Shown piece by piece: positions 37,995-47,786 of a stretch of DNA of 64,000 nucleotides. Location of the stretch: the NCBI RefSeq assembly GCF_025770785.1, contig NZ_JANZLA010000001.1, positions 248,001 to 312,000 of the forward strand, read 5' to 3'. The position numbers and the translations under genes were made by a program. This DNA is from Cellulomonas sp. SG140. GTDB lineage: Bacteria; Actinomycetota; Actinomycetes; Actinomycetales; Cellulomonadaceae. The notes beneath the pieces are model-generated. The model was not told the origin of the DNA, ran no database searches, and was given only the letters and a program-made list of their open reading frames with translations. Within the stretch, counting starts at the first letter, position 1. Every line of letters begins with the position of its first letter.

Positions 37995-39373
37995 CAGCCC
38001 GCCAGCTCCTTCTTGTAACCGGCCTGGACGTTGTCGATGAACTTCTGCGGTGTGTCGGTGCCCAGCACGAGCGCCTGGAGCTCCGGGTTGAGCGTGGAGA
38101 GCGTGAACGCCGGCGCGGAGTTGGCGATGAAGTCCACCGCACCGTCGCTGCTGAGGATCGTCTGGAACGCCTTGGTGGTCTGCTGGACCAGGGGGACGTC
38201 GGTCTGCGGAACTGGCAGGTCGACCGGGCCGCCCGGAGAGCAGCCGATGACGTCGACGATCATCTTGCGAGCCGTCTTGTCGCTCTGCACCCAGTTGAGG
38301 AAGTAGGCCACGACGTCCTTGTGGGCGGCCCCCGCCGGGATGGCGTAGTTGGTGGGAGATGCCATCGCGAACTGCCTGTCGCCGGCCTTCACCGGAGGCA
38401 TCAGGAAGAAGCCGACGTCATTGCCCATGGCCTTGACCAGGCGTTGCGCCTCCCAGTCGCCCGTCGGGACGAAGAGCGCCTTACCGGCCTGGAAATCACC
38501 CATCATCGTGGGGTAGTCCACGGACACGGCGTCCTTGGAGATGATGCCGTTGTGGGTCCATTCCTGGAGCTTCGTGGCCGCCTTGAGCATCCCCGGCTGG
38601 TCGAAAGTGGCGCCTGGGCGCTCGTAGATCCAGTCGTTGATGGCCGGCGCGTCACCGTAGGAGTTCTGCAGCTCCTGCAGGAGGAAAGGTGTTCCGGCGT
38701 CCTTGGCTGCGAGCGAGATACCCATGAGACCGGCCTTCGCCGCCTTGAGCGCGTCGGCTTCGAACTCGTCGAGGGTGGCCGGGGGATCCGTGATCCCGAG
38801 CTGCGCGGCCACCTTCTTGTTGTAGAAGATGCCGGTCACGTTGTACCCGATCCCGACGGCGTAGAGGGAACCGTCGCCGCTCTTGCCGTCGGGGCTCAGC
38901 CTCGCCATGCTCAGCAGGCGTTGGGACCACGTGTCCCAGTGATAGGCCTTCGCGTAGGGATCGAGGTTCGCGAGGAGCCCGTCCTTGGCGCTCTGCGCCA
39001 CGCCCGGCGAGAAGACCAGGCCGGGCGGGTCGGCGCGGGTGAGGATCCGCGACATGTTGGCGTTCAGGTTCTGGTTCGCGTCCGCGACGATGTCGAACGT
39101 CACGTTCGGGTGCTGCCGCGTGAACTCCTCGCCGAGCTGCTTGACGGCATCACCCGACTCCGTGCTGGTCATGATCTGGATCTTGACCGGTTCCGAGGGA
39201 AGGGCGGTCGACACCGCCGCGGCCGCGGTGCTCGCGCTCGCGCTGGTGCTGGCCGCTCCGGGCGGAGCGCATGCCGTGAGAGCAAGGGCTGCGATCACAC
39301 CGGCACCCAGAACCAGGGAGTGACGTCGTCGTGGGCCGGACCGGCGCGCTGCCGGGCCGTTCGTGCGGCTCAT
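37994..39373 (-). CDS. extracellular solute-binding lipoprotein, family 1
   Basis: A 459-residue sugar-binding lipoprotein. It has an Arg-rich N-region (residues 1-17), a hydrophobic core and a lipobox ALTAC (Cys about residue 35), then an Ala/Ser/Thr linker and the two-lobed family-1 fold (EFTRQHPNVTFDIVAD near the start; FMTTSTES-type strand; late NAMGNDVGFF region). It captures the ligand outside the membrane and delivers it to the two permeases encoded downstream. It is the promoter-proximal gene of the five-gene operon; the upstream gap of 279 bp holds a palindrome at 39520-39540. ATG 39373 has GGAGAACGAG upstream. The ligand is not predictable by eye. Confidence 0.88.
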   Translation of the reverse strand: MSRTNGPAARRSGPRRRHSLVLGAGVIAALALTACAPPGAASTSASASTAAAAVSTALPSEPVKIQIMTSTESGDAVKQLGEEFTRQHPNVTFDIVADANQNLNANMSRILTRADPPGLVFSPGVAQSAKDGLLANLDPYAKAYHWDTWSQRLLSMARLSPDGKSGDGSLYAVGIGYNVTGIFYNKKVAAQLGITDPPATLDEFEADALKAAKAGLMGISLAAKDAGTPFLLQELQNSYGDAPAINDWIYERPGATFDQPGMLKAATKLQEWTHNGIISKDAVSVDYPTMMGDFQAGKALFVPTGDWEAQRLVKAMGNDVGFFLMPPVKAGDRQFAMASPTNYAIPAGAAHKDVVAYFLNWVQSDKTARKMIVDVIGCSPGGPVDLPVPQTDVPLVQQTTKAFQTILSSDGAVDFIANSAPAFTLSTLNPELQALVLGTDTPQKFIDNVQAGYKKELAG

Positions 39374-39519
39374 CTCGTTCTCCTTGACGTCGACCTTGAC
39401 GCTGACCCGAGATTCTCCCCTCGGGGCGTGCGGACCCCAGAGCCGCAACTCATCCGCACTCGCGCACCCGACGTCCGCCGTGTGGCGGTGTTGGCCTTCC
39501 CACCCTCGGGTTCCGCGGT

Positions 39520-39540
39520 GCACAGCAGTCTTGGCTGTGC
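39520..39540. promoter_or_regulatory. palindrome GCACAGC-N7-GCTGTGC
   Basis: Perfect 7-bp arms around a 7-nt centre in the gap between the divergent importer operon and the DUF1801 gene. This could be an operator for either unit or a small hairpin. The rest of the 279-bp gap shows nothing else clear. Confidence 0.35.
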
Positions 39541-39652
39541 CAAACCGGACGCCGTGGCCCGCCTCGCGGTCGACTCAGCGGCGATGTCACCTTCATCGGC
39601 GAGCCGCAGGAGAGCGTCACCACACCCAGAGCCGCTGGCGTAGCGTCGCCCC

Positions 39653-40006
39653 GTGGGTGAGGTCGACGCGTATCTCAGCACGGTGGACGGGGCCGATCAC
39701 GACGCGCTCGAGCGCGTCATCGCCATCGCCCGAGAGGTGGTGCCCGAGGCCCGCGAGGGCGTCAGCTACGCCATGCCCGCGCTCCTCTACCGCGACAAGG
39801 GCCTCATCGCCACGGTCCGCACCAAGAAGTTCCTCTCGCTCTACCCCTACAGCGGCGCGGTCGTCGCGTCGGTCCGCGACGCTCTGAGCGGCTTCGACAC
39901 CACCAGCGGGAGCATCCACTACTCCGCGCAGCACCCGCTGCCCGAGGACGTCGTCCGACGCATCGTGCAAGCGCGACGAGCGGAGATCGACGCGCGAGCG
40001 CGCTAG
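39653..40006 (+). CDS. DUF1801 domain protein
   Basis: A 117-residue soluble protein of the DUF1801/YdhG-like fold: VDAYLSTVDGADHDALERVIAIAREVVP at the start, the conserved SYAMPALLYRDK segment (about residue 38) and a C-terminal LPEDVVRRIVQARRAEI helix. Proteins of this group resemble frataxin-like folds and have no settled function. The start is GTG with TAGCGTCGCCCC just upstream (a -10-like TAGCGT), so the transcript may be nearly leaderless. It is monocistronic in appearance. Confidence 0.75.
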   Translation: MGEVDAYLSTVDGADHDALERVIAIAREVVPEAREGVSYAMPALLYRDKGLIATVRTKKFLSLYPYSGAVVASVRDALSGFDTTSGSIHYSAQHPLPEDVVRRIVQARRAEIDARAR

Positions 40007-40156
40007 ACGACGGGCCGCCCCGAGACCGACGTCGTGGCCGGTCTCCCCCGCCCCCTGCGGGCCCGCGCCGCCTGGGCGTGCAGCCCCGGTGACACCGCGC
40101 GGCGGTCCTGCGCGGGAGCCTCGTGCCGTGTCGGTGGGCGTCTCTAGCATCGCGAC

Positions 40157-40528
40157 ATGGACTACAAGATCGAGCTCATCGTCCTGCCCGTGTCCGACGT
40201 GGACCGCGCCAAGGAGTTCTACGCCGACAAGGTCGGCTTCGTTGTCGACCACGACCAGCGCGTGAACGACCAGCTGCGGTTCGTCCAGCTGACCCCGCCC
40301 GGGTCGGCCTGCTCGATCGCCTTCGGTGAAGGCCTCGTCGACACGCCGCCGGGGTCGGTGCACGGGCTCCAGATCGTCGTGGCCGACGCCGATGCAGCGC
40401 ACGACGAGCTGTCGGCGCGCGGCGTGCCCGTCAGCGCGGTCGAGGACCTCCCCTGGGGTCGCTTCGTCTACTTCAGCGACCCCGACGGCAACGCCTGGGC
40501 CATCCAGCAGCTGCCACACTGGGCGTGA
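40157..40528 (+). CDS. VOC-family (glyoxalase/bleomycin-resistance fold) protein
   Basis: A 123-residue vicinal-oxygen-chelate protein with the paired beta-alpha-beta-beta-beta modules: VSDVDRAKEFYADKVGF at the start and VYFSDPDGNAWAIQQ near the end. Metal ligands cannot be assigned confidently; a Glu or Gln in the last motif (IQQ) replaces the more usual Glu. Such proteins are lyases, dioxygenase-like enzymes or antibiotic-binding proteins. It stands alone after a 150-bp gap, with TAGCAT (a possible -10) 12 bp before the ATG, implying a very short leader. Confidence 0.8.
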   Translation: MDYKIELIVLPVSDVDRAKEFYADKVGFVVDHDQRVNDQLRFVQLTPPGSACSIAFGEGLVDTPPGSVHGLQIVVADADAAHDELSARGVPVSAVEDLPWGRFVYFSDPDGNAWAIQQLPHWA

Positions 40529-40620
40529 TCGCGGTCGCCAGCTCGGCGAATCCGCCGCAGGGCCGTCCGGCGGAGGGCGCCGCCTGCGCCGCCCCGCTCC
40601 GCTAGACGCGGGGGACCGAG

Positions 40621-41160
40621 CTAGCGTCCCGCCGCAGCCTGACCCGCGCCCGCCTCGGAGGCGACCCGCTCCAGGACGCCGAGAGCACCCGACAGCGTCT
40701 CGAGCTCGTCGGCGTCCAGCACCGCGAGCAGGCGCGCCACGGCCTCCGCCTGCTCGGCGCGAGCGCTGGCGAGCAATGCGGTCCCGGCCTCCGTGATCTC
40801 CACCAGGCTGGACCGGGCGTCGTCCGGGCTCGGTCGGCGCACCACCAGACCACGGTCCTCGAGCGCCCCCACCACTCGGGCGACGGCCGGTGGTGCGAAC
40901 CGCTCGATGCGCGCCAGGTCGCTGGGTCGCTGCGGTCCACGCCGGTGCAGCGTGGCCAGCGTGGAGAAGTGCCCGACGGCCAGCTCGCCGCTCGCCGGCC
41001 GCACCAGCCGGCCGATGCGCAGCAGCGCGGGCGTCAACCGGGCGGCGATCGCCGCACGTTCGTCTGGCACACCGTCCGCCCTGGCCACGTCCGCGACCTC
41101 GGGCGTCGTCGGGCGGTCAGAGGCACCGGCTGTCGGCGCAGCCGTCGTCCGGACGTTCAC
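40621..41160 (-). CDS. MarR-family transcriptional regulator
   Basis: A 179-residue winged-helix regulator. An N-terminal Thr/Pro/Asp-rich extension of about 45 residues precedes the MarR fold: [34 protein letters not shown] (recognition region) and the wing [20 protein letters not shown] with the conserved DxR. It would repress the drug exporter gene with which it overlaps by 4 bp (GTGA) and release DNA on ligand binding. A half-palindromic site upstream of the exporter (42965-42984) is a candidate operator. It is the second gene of a two-gene unit. Confidence 0.88.
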   Translation of the reverse strand: MNVRTTAAPTAGASDRPTTPEVADVARADGVPDERAAIAARLTPALLRIGRLVRPASGELAVGHFSTLATLHRRGPQRPSDLARIERFAPPAVARVVGALEDRGLVVRRPSPDDARSSLVEITEAGTALLASARAEQAEAVARLLAVLDADELETLSGALGVLERVASEAGAGQAAAGR

Positions 41161-42932
41161 GGCACCCGCCGCACGGTCGCAGCAGCCGCCGCCTGGGCGC
41201 GGTCCTCGGACGTGCCGTCGGCCTGCTCGACGACACCGTCCGGCAGCACCAGCTCGTCGTGCACGAATCGCTTGCCACGCATCAGGGACGCCAGCGCCCC
41301 GATGAACGACATCACGGCGGCGACGAGGAACACGACCACGAGCCCGTCGTGGAACGGCCCGGAGATGAGGTTGGGGAAGAACTGCTGCCCGGTCAGGGCC
41401 GCGCGGTCGGCGGCCGGCAGGCGGTCGAGCACCCCGGTGGGCCCCAGCAGGCTCTGGATCGGGTTGTAGCCGAGGAAGGCCGCGAACAAGCTCCCGACGG
41501 GCGGCAGCTGGGCGATCTGCTCGGCGGCCGAGGCCGGGACGCCGTGCGCCAGCAGCCCGGTGCGCAGCGCGCTCGGCAGCGAGCCGGCGAGCCCGACGAT
41601 CATCAGGGAGAAGAACACCCCGATCGACAGGGACGAGCCGGCGTTCTGGACGGTCGACGCCACCCCGGACGCAGACCCCCGCTCGGTCGCCGGGACGGAG
41701 TTCATGATCGCCGTCCGGTTCGGTGCCCCGAACATCCCCGAGCCGATGCCCGAGACCAGCGAGACCAGGGCGAACTGCCAGTACGTGAAGTTCACGGGGA
41801 GCATCAGGTACGCGACGAAGGTGGCGGCGACGACCAGCAGGCCCACGGAGGCGAAGCCGCGAGCGCCGAACTTGTCGGACAGGATGCCGGACACCGGACC
41901 GGCCACCAGGAAACCGACGGTGATGGGCAGCAGGTAGATGCCGGCCCACAGCGGGGTGTCCTCGTACCGGAACCCGTGCAGGGGCAGCCAGATGCCCTGC
42001 AACCAGATGATCAGCATGAACTGCAGCCCACCGCGGCCGATCGCGGCCAGCAGCGACGCCAGGTTCCCCGCGCTGAACGGACGGATGCGGAACAGCCGCA
42101 GGTCGAGCATGGGCGCCCGCACCCGCAGCTCGACCAGCACGAAGAGCACCAGCACCACCGCGCCGCCGACCAGTCCGGCCAGCACCCACGGGTTGGTCCA
42201 GCCGGTGGTGCGGCCGCCGTACGGCTGGATGCCGTAGGTGATCGCGGCGAGCATCGCGGTGAGCCCGACGAGGAAGGTCAGGTTCCCCGTCCAGTCGATG
42301 CGCCCGGGGTTCCGCTCCCCCGTCTCGTGCAGCGACTTGTACGCCCACACGGTGCCGATCAGGCCGATCGGCACCGAGACCAGGAACACCGCACGCCAGT
42401 GCACCACCGCGAGGACTCCACCGAGCACCAGGCCGACGAAGCTGCCCGCGATGGCGGCGACCTGGTTCACCCCCATGGCGAACCCGCGGCGGTTGGCCGG
42501 GAATGCGTCGGTGAGGATCGCGGACGAGTTGGCGAAGAGCATGGAGCCGCCGACGGCCTGCACGAGGCGCCAGACGATGAGCCACAGCGCGCCGTGCCCA
42601 CCCGTGAAGGGGTCCACCGAGCACCCGATCGCCGCCACGGTGAACACGACGAAGCCGAGGTTGTAGATGCGTACCCGCCCGTACATGTCCCCGAGCCGGC
42701 CGAAGCTGACCACCAGCACCGCGGTGAGCAGCAGGTAGCCCATCAGCATCCACAGCAGGTAGCTGACGTTGCCCGGCTGCAGGGGGTCCAGGCCGATGCC
42801 CTTGAAGATGGCCGGCAGCGAGATGAGCACGATGGAGCCGCTGATGGTGGCCATCAGGGTGCCGAGGGTGGTGTTGCTCAGGGCCACCCACTTGTAGCGG
42901 GGATGGTCCGCGGCGAGGAACGGCTGACGCAT
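41157..42932 (-). CDS. DHA2-family MFS multidrug exporter
   Basis: A 591-residue, 14-helix H+-antiporter of the EmrB/QacA type. Motif [12 protein letters not shown] follows helix 2; motif C-like [12 protein letters not shown] lies in helix 5 and [12 protein letters not shown] marks helix 6. The C-terminal extension carries an additional extracellular segment before the last helices (around 420-500), as in DHA2 transporters. It would expel hydrophobic or cationic compounds. It is co-transcribed with the MarR-type regulator whose start overlaps its stop. The preceding 100 bp hold a candidate operator and a TACCAT -10-like element on the minus strand. Confidence 0.88.
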   Translation of the reverse strand: MRQPFLAADHPRYKWVALSNTTLGTLMATISGSIVLISLPAIFKGIGLDPLQPGNVSYLLWMLMGYLLLTAVLVVSFGRLGDMYGRVRIYNLGFVVFTVAAIGCSVDPFTGGHGALWLIVWRLVQAVGGSMLFANSSAILTDAFPANRRGFAMGVNQVAAIAGSFVGLVLGGVLAVVHWRAVFLVSVPIGLIGTVWAYKSLHETGERNPGRIDWTGNLTFLVGLTAMLAAITYGIQPYGGRTTGWTNPWVLAGLVGGAVVLVLFVLVELRVRAPMLDLRLFRIRPFSAGNLASLLAAIGRGGLQFMLIIWLQGIWLPLHGFRYEDTPLWAGIYLLPITVGFLVAGPVSGILSDKFGARGFASVGLLVVAATFVAYLMLPVNFTYWQFALVSLVSGIGSGMFGAPNRTAIMNSVPATERGSASGVASTVQNAGSSLSIGVFFSLMIVGLAGSLPSALRTGLLAHGVPASAAEQIAQLPPVGSLFAAFLGYNPIQSLLGPTGVLDRLPAADRAALTGQQFFPNLISGPFHDGLVVVFLVAAVMSFIGALASLMRGKRFVHDELVLPDGVVEQADGTSEDRAQAAAAATVRRVP

Positions 42933-42964
42933 ACGGGGGCGATCCTCCGGGGCACGACGACGAC

Positions 42965-42984
42965 TAGTTCACACATGGTAAGTA
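42965..42984 (-). promoter_or_regulatory. candidate MarR operator upstream of the exporter gene
   Basis: TAGTTCAC-ACATG-GTAAGTA is an imperfect palindrome 33-52 bp upstream of the exporter start; the minus strand contains TTACCATG, which could serve as a -10 region. An AT-richer island like this stands out in the local GC context. Confidence 0.4.
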
Positions 42985-43066
42985 GTTCGTCGACGCGTCT
43001 GTTCCCGGCCCGGACGATCCTTCGCTGGCCACCCGGGGCCCTCCGTCCGGCCCGGGTCAACGAGGC

Positions 43067-43105
43067 CAGCTGTGGGGCGGGCGGCGGATGCCCACCCCAC
43101 AGCTG
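43067..43105 (-). terminator. terminator hairpin after the GH30 gene
   Basis: CAGCTGTGGGG (43067-43077) pairs with CCCCACAGCTG (43095-43105), then after one C-A mismatch GGGC pairs with GCCC around a 7-nt loop. It starts 8 nt past the GH30 stop. Confidence 0.75.
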
Positions 43106-43112
43106 GGGTCGG

Positions 43113-45056
43113 TCAGCTCACCGGCACGAGCTGCCAGTTCTGCCCGTAGTTGCCGTTCCCGGACACGGTGTACTGCTGGATGGCCGTCGAGTCGGCGACG
43201 CTCCCCCCGGTCAGGTCGACCCCCAGTCCGCTGGTCCGGTTGAGGATCTTGTAGTACCCGGAACCGACGGAGACGATCTGCCACTGCTGGTTCCAGTTGC
43301 CGGTCCCGCTGATCGTGTACTGCTGCAGCTGGGTTCCGTTCGTCGTCGAGCCGCCGGTGTCGTCGAGCGCCTTCCCGCTCTTGACGTTGATGATGTTGAA
43401 GTACCCGCTCCCGGCATCCACCAGCGTCCACTGCTGGTCGGCGTCGCCGTCGTCCACGTACTGGATGGCCTTGGCACCGTCGGCGGTGGATCCGCCGTCG
43501 ATGCCGAACGGCTTGCCGGTCTGGCGGGACGTGATCTTGTACGTGTGGCCGGCCGTCGGCGTCCCGGAGAGCACAGGGGCTGCGCCGATCGTGCCGGTGA
43601 ACGTGACGGTCGCACGGGGGGCGAGGGTGTAGGAGAAGGACCCCTTGCCGTTCCAGGTGGTGGTGAAGGTGGTCGAGGCCGAGTTGGTGTTCGTCGCCAC
43701 GAGGACCTCGTCGCCACCCGGGTTCCGGAACGCCGACGTCACGATCCCGTGCGCGTTGACCGTCGAGGCGATGTGCGTCGCACCGACCTTGACGAACTTC
43801 GCCACCTGCGCGAACTGGTAGTAGAAGTTGTTCTTCGTCACCGTGGTGCCATCGATGGCGACCATGCCCTTGCACGTGGTGCACCCACCGAGGTGCGGGC
43901 CGCTGGCCGAGGTGAGGGCGATGTTCCACAGCACCGCCCCGCGGGCCCAGTTCTGCGTCGACAGCAGCGTCATGTCAGCAGTCCCGTACGCGATGATGTC
44001 GGTGGGACCGGTGTCCGGTGAGCACTCCGTCTCGTACTGGTCCTTCGAGGGATCCTGGCTGTGCAGGACCGTCATGACCGTCGGGTCGCTCGCGTTGTCG
44101 TAGCAGTGCCAGGCGAAGCCGGAGAAGTCGCCGGCGGCGCTGCTGGCGAGCAGCTGCTGCGGGTAGGTGGAGAACTCCCAGTTGTGGTCGAACCCGAGGA
44201 TCTGCGGGCTGAGCCCGGCGTTCGTCAGGGTCGGCTTGAGGTAGCTGTGGACCCACGTGGCCATGTCGCCCGGCGCCCAGTACATGCCGGGATAGTCCGT
44301 CGGCGCGTACCACGGTTCGTTCTGCGGAGTGATCGCGAAGATCGGGATCCCGTTGGCCTGGTAGGCGTTGATCCACTTCACGAAGTAGTCCGCCCAGGCC
44401 TGGTCGTACTGCGGCAGGAGCGTGGCGTTCACGCCGCCGGAACTGCCGACCATGGACCCGTTGGACTTCATCCAGGCCGGTGCGCTCCACGGGCTCGCGA
44501 TGATCTTCAGGTTCGGGTTGATAGCCAGCGCGTCCTTGATCACCGGGATGATGCGGCCGGTGTCCTGGCTGCTGAGCGCGAAGTACTGGGTGTAGTTCGT
44601 CGAAGGACCGGCGGTGTCGTCCGAGGTCCAGTCCACGCTCGCGGCCGTGAAGTCGCTCGCCGTCATCGGCAGCCGCCACAGCGACATGCCGAGCCCGCTG
44701 CTGGTGCTGAAGATGTCGTTCATCAGGGAGCTGTACGTGCTCGGCGCGCTGGCCTTGAGGTTGGCCAGCAGGTACGCCGAGGAGTCCGTGAACGAGGCGC
44801 CGAAGCCCGCCATGGTCTGCGAGGTGACGGCGTCGTTGACCGTCACGTTGATGCTGCCGGAGGACACCGCGCCGAGCGTGATCGCGGACTGGGGACTGAG
44901 GTTCGCACTGCCGTCGGCGTTCGTCAGGGTGACCGACAAGGTCTCCCCTGTGGCGCCGGCCGGCCCGGCGCCGGCTGCGACGCTCATGCCCAGGGCGGTC
45001 AGTGCGGCCGCGCCCAGGACGAGCAGCCGCCCTGGTCTGGCGGAGCTGTGGAGCAT
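43113..45056 (-). CDS. secreted GH30 glycosidase with CBM13 (ricin-type) domain
   Basis: A 647-residue exported enzyme: a signal peptide (about 1-36, ending AGATG), a GH30 (beta/alpha)8 barrel plus side beta-sandwich (about 60-500), then a ricin-B/CBM13 domain (about 510-647) with three QxW-type repeats (DQQWTLV, NQQWQIV, GQNWQLV). Catalytic residues are acid/base Glu247 (TPQNEPWY) and nucleophile Glu344 (YETECS). GH30 enzymes of this type are beta-1,6-glucanases, beta-glucosidases or related; a role on beta-glucan outside the cell fits. The GH1 beta-glucosidase gene and a sugar importer lie upstream on the same strand, 116 bp away. GAAGGG precedes the ATG. Confidence 0.9.
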   Translation of the reverse strand: MLHSSARPGRLLVLGAAALTALGMSVAAGAGPAGATGETLSVTLTNADGSANLSPQSAITLGAVSSGSINVTVNDAVTSQTMAGFGASFTDSSAYLLANLKASAPSTYSSLMNDIFSTSSGLGMSLWRLPMTASDFTAASVDWTSDDTAGPSTNYTQYFALSSQDTGRIIPVIKDALAINPNLKIIASPWSAPAWMKSNGSMVGSSGGVNATLLPQYDQAWADYFVKWINAYQANGIPIFAITPQNEPWYAPTDYPGMYWAPGDMATWVHSYLKPTLTNAGLSPQILGFDHNWEFSTYPQQLLASSAAGDFSGFAWHCYDNASDPTVMTVLHSQDPSKDQYETECSPDTGPTDIIAYGTADMTLLSTQNWARGAVLWNIALTSASGPHLGGCTTCKGMVAIDGTTVTKNNFYYQFAQVAKFVKVGATHIASTVNAHGIVTSAFRNPGGDEVLVATNTNSASTTFTTTWNGKGSFSYTLAPRATVTFTGTIGAAPVLSGTPTAGHTYKITSRQTGKPFGIDGGSTADGAKAIQYVDDGDADQQWTLVDAGSGYFNIINVKSGKALDDTGGSTTNGTQLQQYTISGTGNWNQQWQIVSVGSGYYKILNRTSGLGVDLTGGSVADSTAIQQYTVSGNGNYGQNWQLVPVS

Positions 45057-45172
45057 GGTGTGGGTCCCTTCTCGTGGTGGGAAGTCGGTCGACGTCCGCC
45101 TCGCCGACCGCGGCGCGTTCGCGCCGCCCGACCCGCACCAACCCGCGGGCCGGAGCACAGCTCGAGCCACTG

Positions 45173-46540
45173 CTAGGGGCGGGCGCCTCCCAGCGACGGC
45201 TCGACGAGTCCGTTCGCCCTGGCGACCTTCGCGAACCAGTGGGCGCTGTCCTTCGGGATGCGCGCCTGGGTGGCGTAGTCCACGTAGTGCATGCCGTAGC
45301 GGTAGCCGTAGCCCCACGACCACTCGAAGTCGTCCATCAGCGACCAGGGGAAGAAGCCGATCAGCGGGACGCCGTCGTCGATCGCCCGGTGGGCGGCACG
45401 GATGTGCGACTCGTAGAAGGAGACGCGTTCGGCGTCGTTGACCCGCCCGTCGGGGTCGACGTAGTCGTGCAGGGCGATGCCGGTCTCGGTCACCATCAGC
45501 GGCACGGACGTGTAGTCACGGGCGACCCGCGTGAGCACCGTGTGCAGACCTTCCGGGTGCACCCCGATGCCGACGATGGTCGGGTCCGGGTCGGGCACGC
45601 GATGCCAGCCCGGGTGGGCGCCCTCGGCGCTCGCCTGCACCGCGTGCTGCTCGTAGTAGTTGATGCCGAAGAAGTCGAGCGGCTGCGCGATCGTCGCCAG
45701 GTCGCCCGCCTGCACGAAGTCGAAGTCCGTCACGGTGCGGAAGTACTCGGCCGCGTCGGGCGGGTAGCTGCCGCGGAACAGCGGGTCGAGGAACATGCGG
45801 TTCTCGACCAGGTCGAGGCGGTGTGCGGCTGCCACGTCGTCGTCGGCATCGGATGCCGGGTAGGGCGCGGTCAGGTTGCACGTGATGCCCACCTTCCCGC
45901 CGACGCCCTGGTCGCGGAGGCGCTGCACGGCAGTGCCGTGCGCCAGCAGCAGGTGGTGCAAGGCGCGCACGGCGACCGCCTCGTCGCGCAGGCCGGGGGC
46001 GTGCAGGCCCTGCGCGTGGCCGACGAACGACGAGCAGTACGGCTCGTTGAGCGTCAGCCAGTACGGGACACGGTCGGCCAGCCGCTCGGCGACGGCGGCG
46101 ACGTAGTCGCCGAAGCGGTCGGCGGTGTCGCGGTTCGCCCACCCGCCGAGGTCCTGCAGGTACTGCGGCAGGTCCCAGTGGTAGAGCGTCACCACGGGGG
46201 TGATGTCGCGGCTCAGCAGCTCGTCGACCAGCCCCTCGTAGAAGTCCAGGCCCTTGGGGTTGACGTTGCCGCCGGCTTCGGGGATCACGCGGGGCCAGGC
46301 GATGGAGAACCGGTAGGCGTTGACGCCGAGGTCGTCCAGCAGGTCGAGGTCGTCGCGCCACCGGTGGTAGTGGTCGCAGGCGACGTCTCCGTTGTCGGAC
46401 CGCAGCACCGCACCCGGGGTGTGCGAGAACGTGTCCCAGATCGACGGGGTTCGGCCGTCCTCGTCGACGGCCCCCTCGATCTGGTAGGCGGCGGTCGCGG
46501 TTCCCCACAGGAAGCCGTCGGGGAATCGATTCGTGGTCAT
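45173..46540 (-). CDS. GH1 beta-glucosidase
   Basis: A 455-residue cytosolic beta-glucosidase. It has the N-terminal signature FLWGTATAAYQIEGA, acid/base Glu166 (TLNEP) and nucleophile Glu352 (VTETG), and the aglycone-site WSLMDDFEWSWGY. It hydrolyses short beta-glucosides to glucose. It lies directly after the sugar ABC transporter genes (31-nt gap), so imported disaccharides such as gentiobiose or cellobiose are likely substrates. ATG 46540 restores the family start; an upstream in-frame start would add 15 residues overlapping the permease gene. Confidence 0.93.
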   Translation of the reverse strand: MTTNRFPDGFLWGTATAAYQIEGAVDEDGRTPSIWDTFSHTPGAVLRSDNGDVACDHYHRWRDDLDLLDDLGVNAYRFSIAWPRVIPEAGGNVNPKGLDFYEGLVDELLSRDITPVVTLYHWDLPQYLQDLGGWANRDTADRFGDYVAAVAERLADRVPYWLTLNEPYCSSFVGHAQGLHAPGLRDEAVAVRALHHLLLAHGTAVQRLRDQGVGGKVGITCNLTAPYPASDADDDVAAAHRLDLVENRMFLDPLFRGSYPPDAAEYFRTVTDFDFVQAGDLATIAQPLDFFGINYYEQHAVQASAEGAHPGWHRVPDPDPTIVGIGVHPEGLHTVLTRVARDYTSVPLMVTETGIALHDYVDPDGRVNDAERVSFYESHIRAAHRAIDDGVPLIGFFPWSLMDDFEWSWGYGYRYGMHYVDYATQARIPKDSAHWFAKVARANGLVEPSLGGARP

Positions 46541-46571
46541 GGTTCGTCCAGTCGTGTGTGGGTGTCCGGGT

Positions 46572-47786
46572 TCAGTCGAAGGCACCGCGTTCGAGGCGCC
46601 GGCGACGCCCGATCGCGTCCACGACGACGGCGATCACGAGGATCACGCCGGTGGAGATGTTCTTGATCGCGGCCGGCTGGCCGAGCAGGTCCAGGCCGTT
46701 CTGGACCGATCCGACGACCAGCGCCCCGAGCAGGGCCTGGTAGACCCGTCCGCGGCCGCCGAACAGGCTGGTGCCGCCGATCACCGCGGCGGCGATGGCG
46801 TTCAGCTGCAGGGTCCCGCCCCCGAGTGCGCTGGAGGCGGAGAACTGCCGCGACGCCTCGAGCACCCCGGCCAGCGCCGCCAGGCCCGAGACGATCACGA
46901 AGACGACGACGGTGGTCCGCCGGACCGCGATGCCGGATCGTCGGGCGGCCTCCCTGTTGCCCCCGATCGCGTACACGTGCTGGCCGAACGTGGTCTGCCG
47001 CATGAGCACCGTGCCGGCGGCCAGCAGCACGACCAGGATGACGAGCATCCAGGGCACCCCGAAGTAGGAGTTCAGCAGCGCGGCACCGCCGAGAGCGACC
47101 ACCGCGACGACGAGGACCGTCGTGACGGTGCTTCGCACGGGTGCGACGGCCAGGCCGTACCCGCGGCGGCGCCGCCGGTTGCCGGCGAGCGTCGCGACCG
47201 CGACGAGGATCCCCGCCGCGGCCAGGGCCCAGCCCCAGCCGGGCGCCAGGTACGTGGACGCGATCGCCTTGACCAGCGGGTCACGGATCGCGATCTCGCC
47301 GCCGGCGCCCACGACCAGCAGCTGCACCCCCTGCCAGACGAGCAGACCGGCCAGCGTGACGATGAAGGACGGGATGCCGAACGTCGTGACGACCGTGCCG
47401 TGGATCAGCCCGATGAGGCAGCCGATCAGCAGGGCCAGACCGATCGCAGCCAGTCCCGGCAGGTGCGCGTCGCGCATGGTCAGCGCCAGCACGCCGGCGC
47501 TGACGCCGGCGATGGCCCCGACCGACAGGTCGATCTCACCGAGGACGAGAACCATGACCATGCCGATCGACAGCGTCCCGAGCACGCCGATCTGCAGCAC
47601 GAGGTTCGACAGGTTCCGCGCGGTGAGGAAGTGCGGGTTGAGCAGCTGGAACACCACCCAGACGACGGCCATGCCCGTCAGGACCAGGACCGGTCCGGTC
47701 AGGTGCGCAGCCCGGCGGACGGCGCCGGGGACCGTGTCGGAGCGTGCGGGCGGCGCCGCGGTGGGTACCGGCTTCGTGGTGGTCAT
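46572..47786 (-). CDS. sugar ABC transporter permease (XylH/RbsC-like)
   Basis: A 404-residue permease with about ten membrane helices, of the carbohydrate-uptake-transporter-2 family. GEIDLSVGAIAG after the third helix, the NREAARRSGI cytosolic loop and GGTSLFGGRGRV are characteristic. The length and extra central helices resemble XylH more than RbsC. It works with the ATPase (TGATG overlap) and binding protein encoded upstream to import a monosaccharide or small glycoside. Confidence 0.9.
   Translation of the reverse strand: MTTTKPVPTAAPPARSDTVPGAVRRAAHLTGPVLVLTGMAVVWVVFQLLNPHFLTARNLSNLVLQIGVLGTLSIGMVMVLVLGEIDLSVGAIAGVSAGVLALTMRDAHLPGLAAIGLALLIGCLIGLIHGTVVTTFGIPSFIVTLAGLLVWQGVQLLVVGAGGEIAIRDPLVKAIASTYLAPGWGWALAAAGILVAVATLAGNRRRRRGYGLAVAPVRSTVTTVLVVAVVALGGAALLNSYFGVPWMLVILVVLLAAGTVLMRQTTFGQHVYAIGGNREAARRSGIAVRRTTVVVFVIVSGLAALAGVLEASRQFSASSALGGGTLQLNAIAAAVIGGTSLFGGRGRVYQALLGALVVGSVQNGLDLLGQPAAIKNISTGVILVIAVVVDAIGRRRRLERGAFD

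Noticed and set aside
28697..39373. the ester/sugar region as part of the tRNA-linked island
   Set aside because: It lies outside the second repeat, has the usual high GC and ordered operons, and no mobility genes. Acquisition is possible but unsupported.
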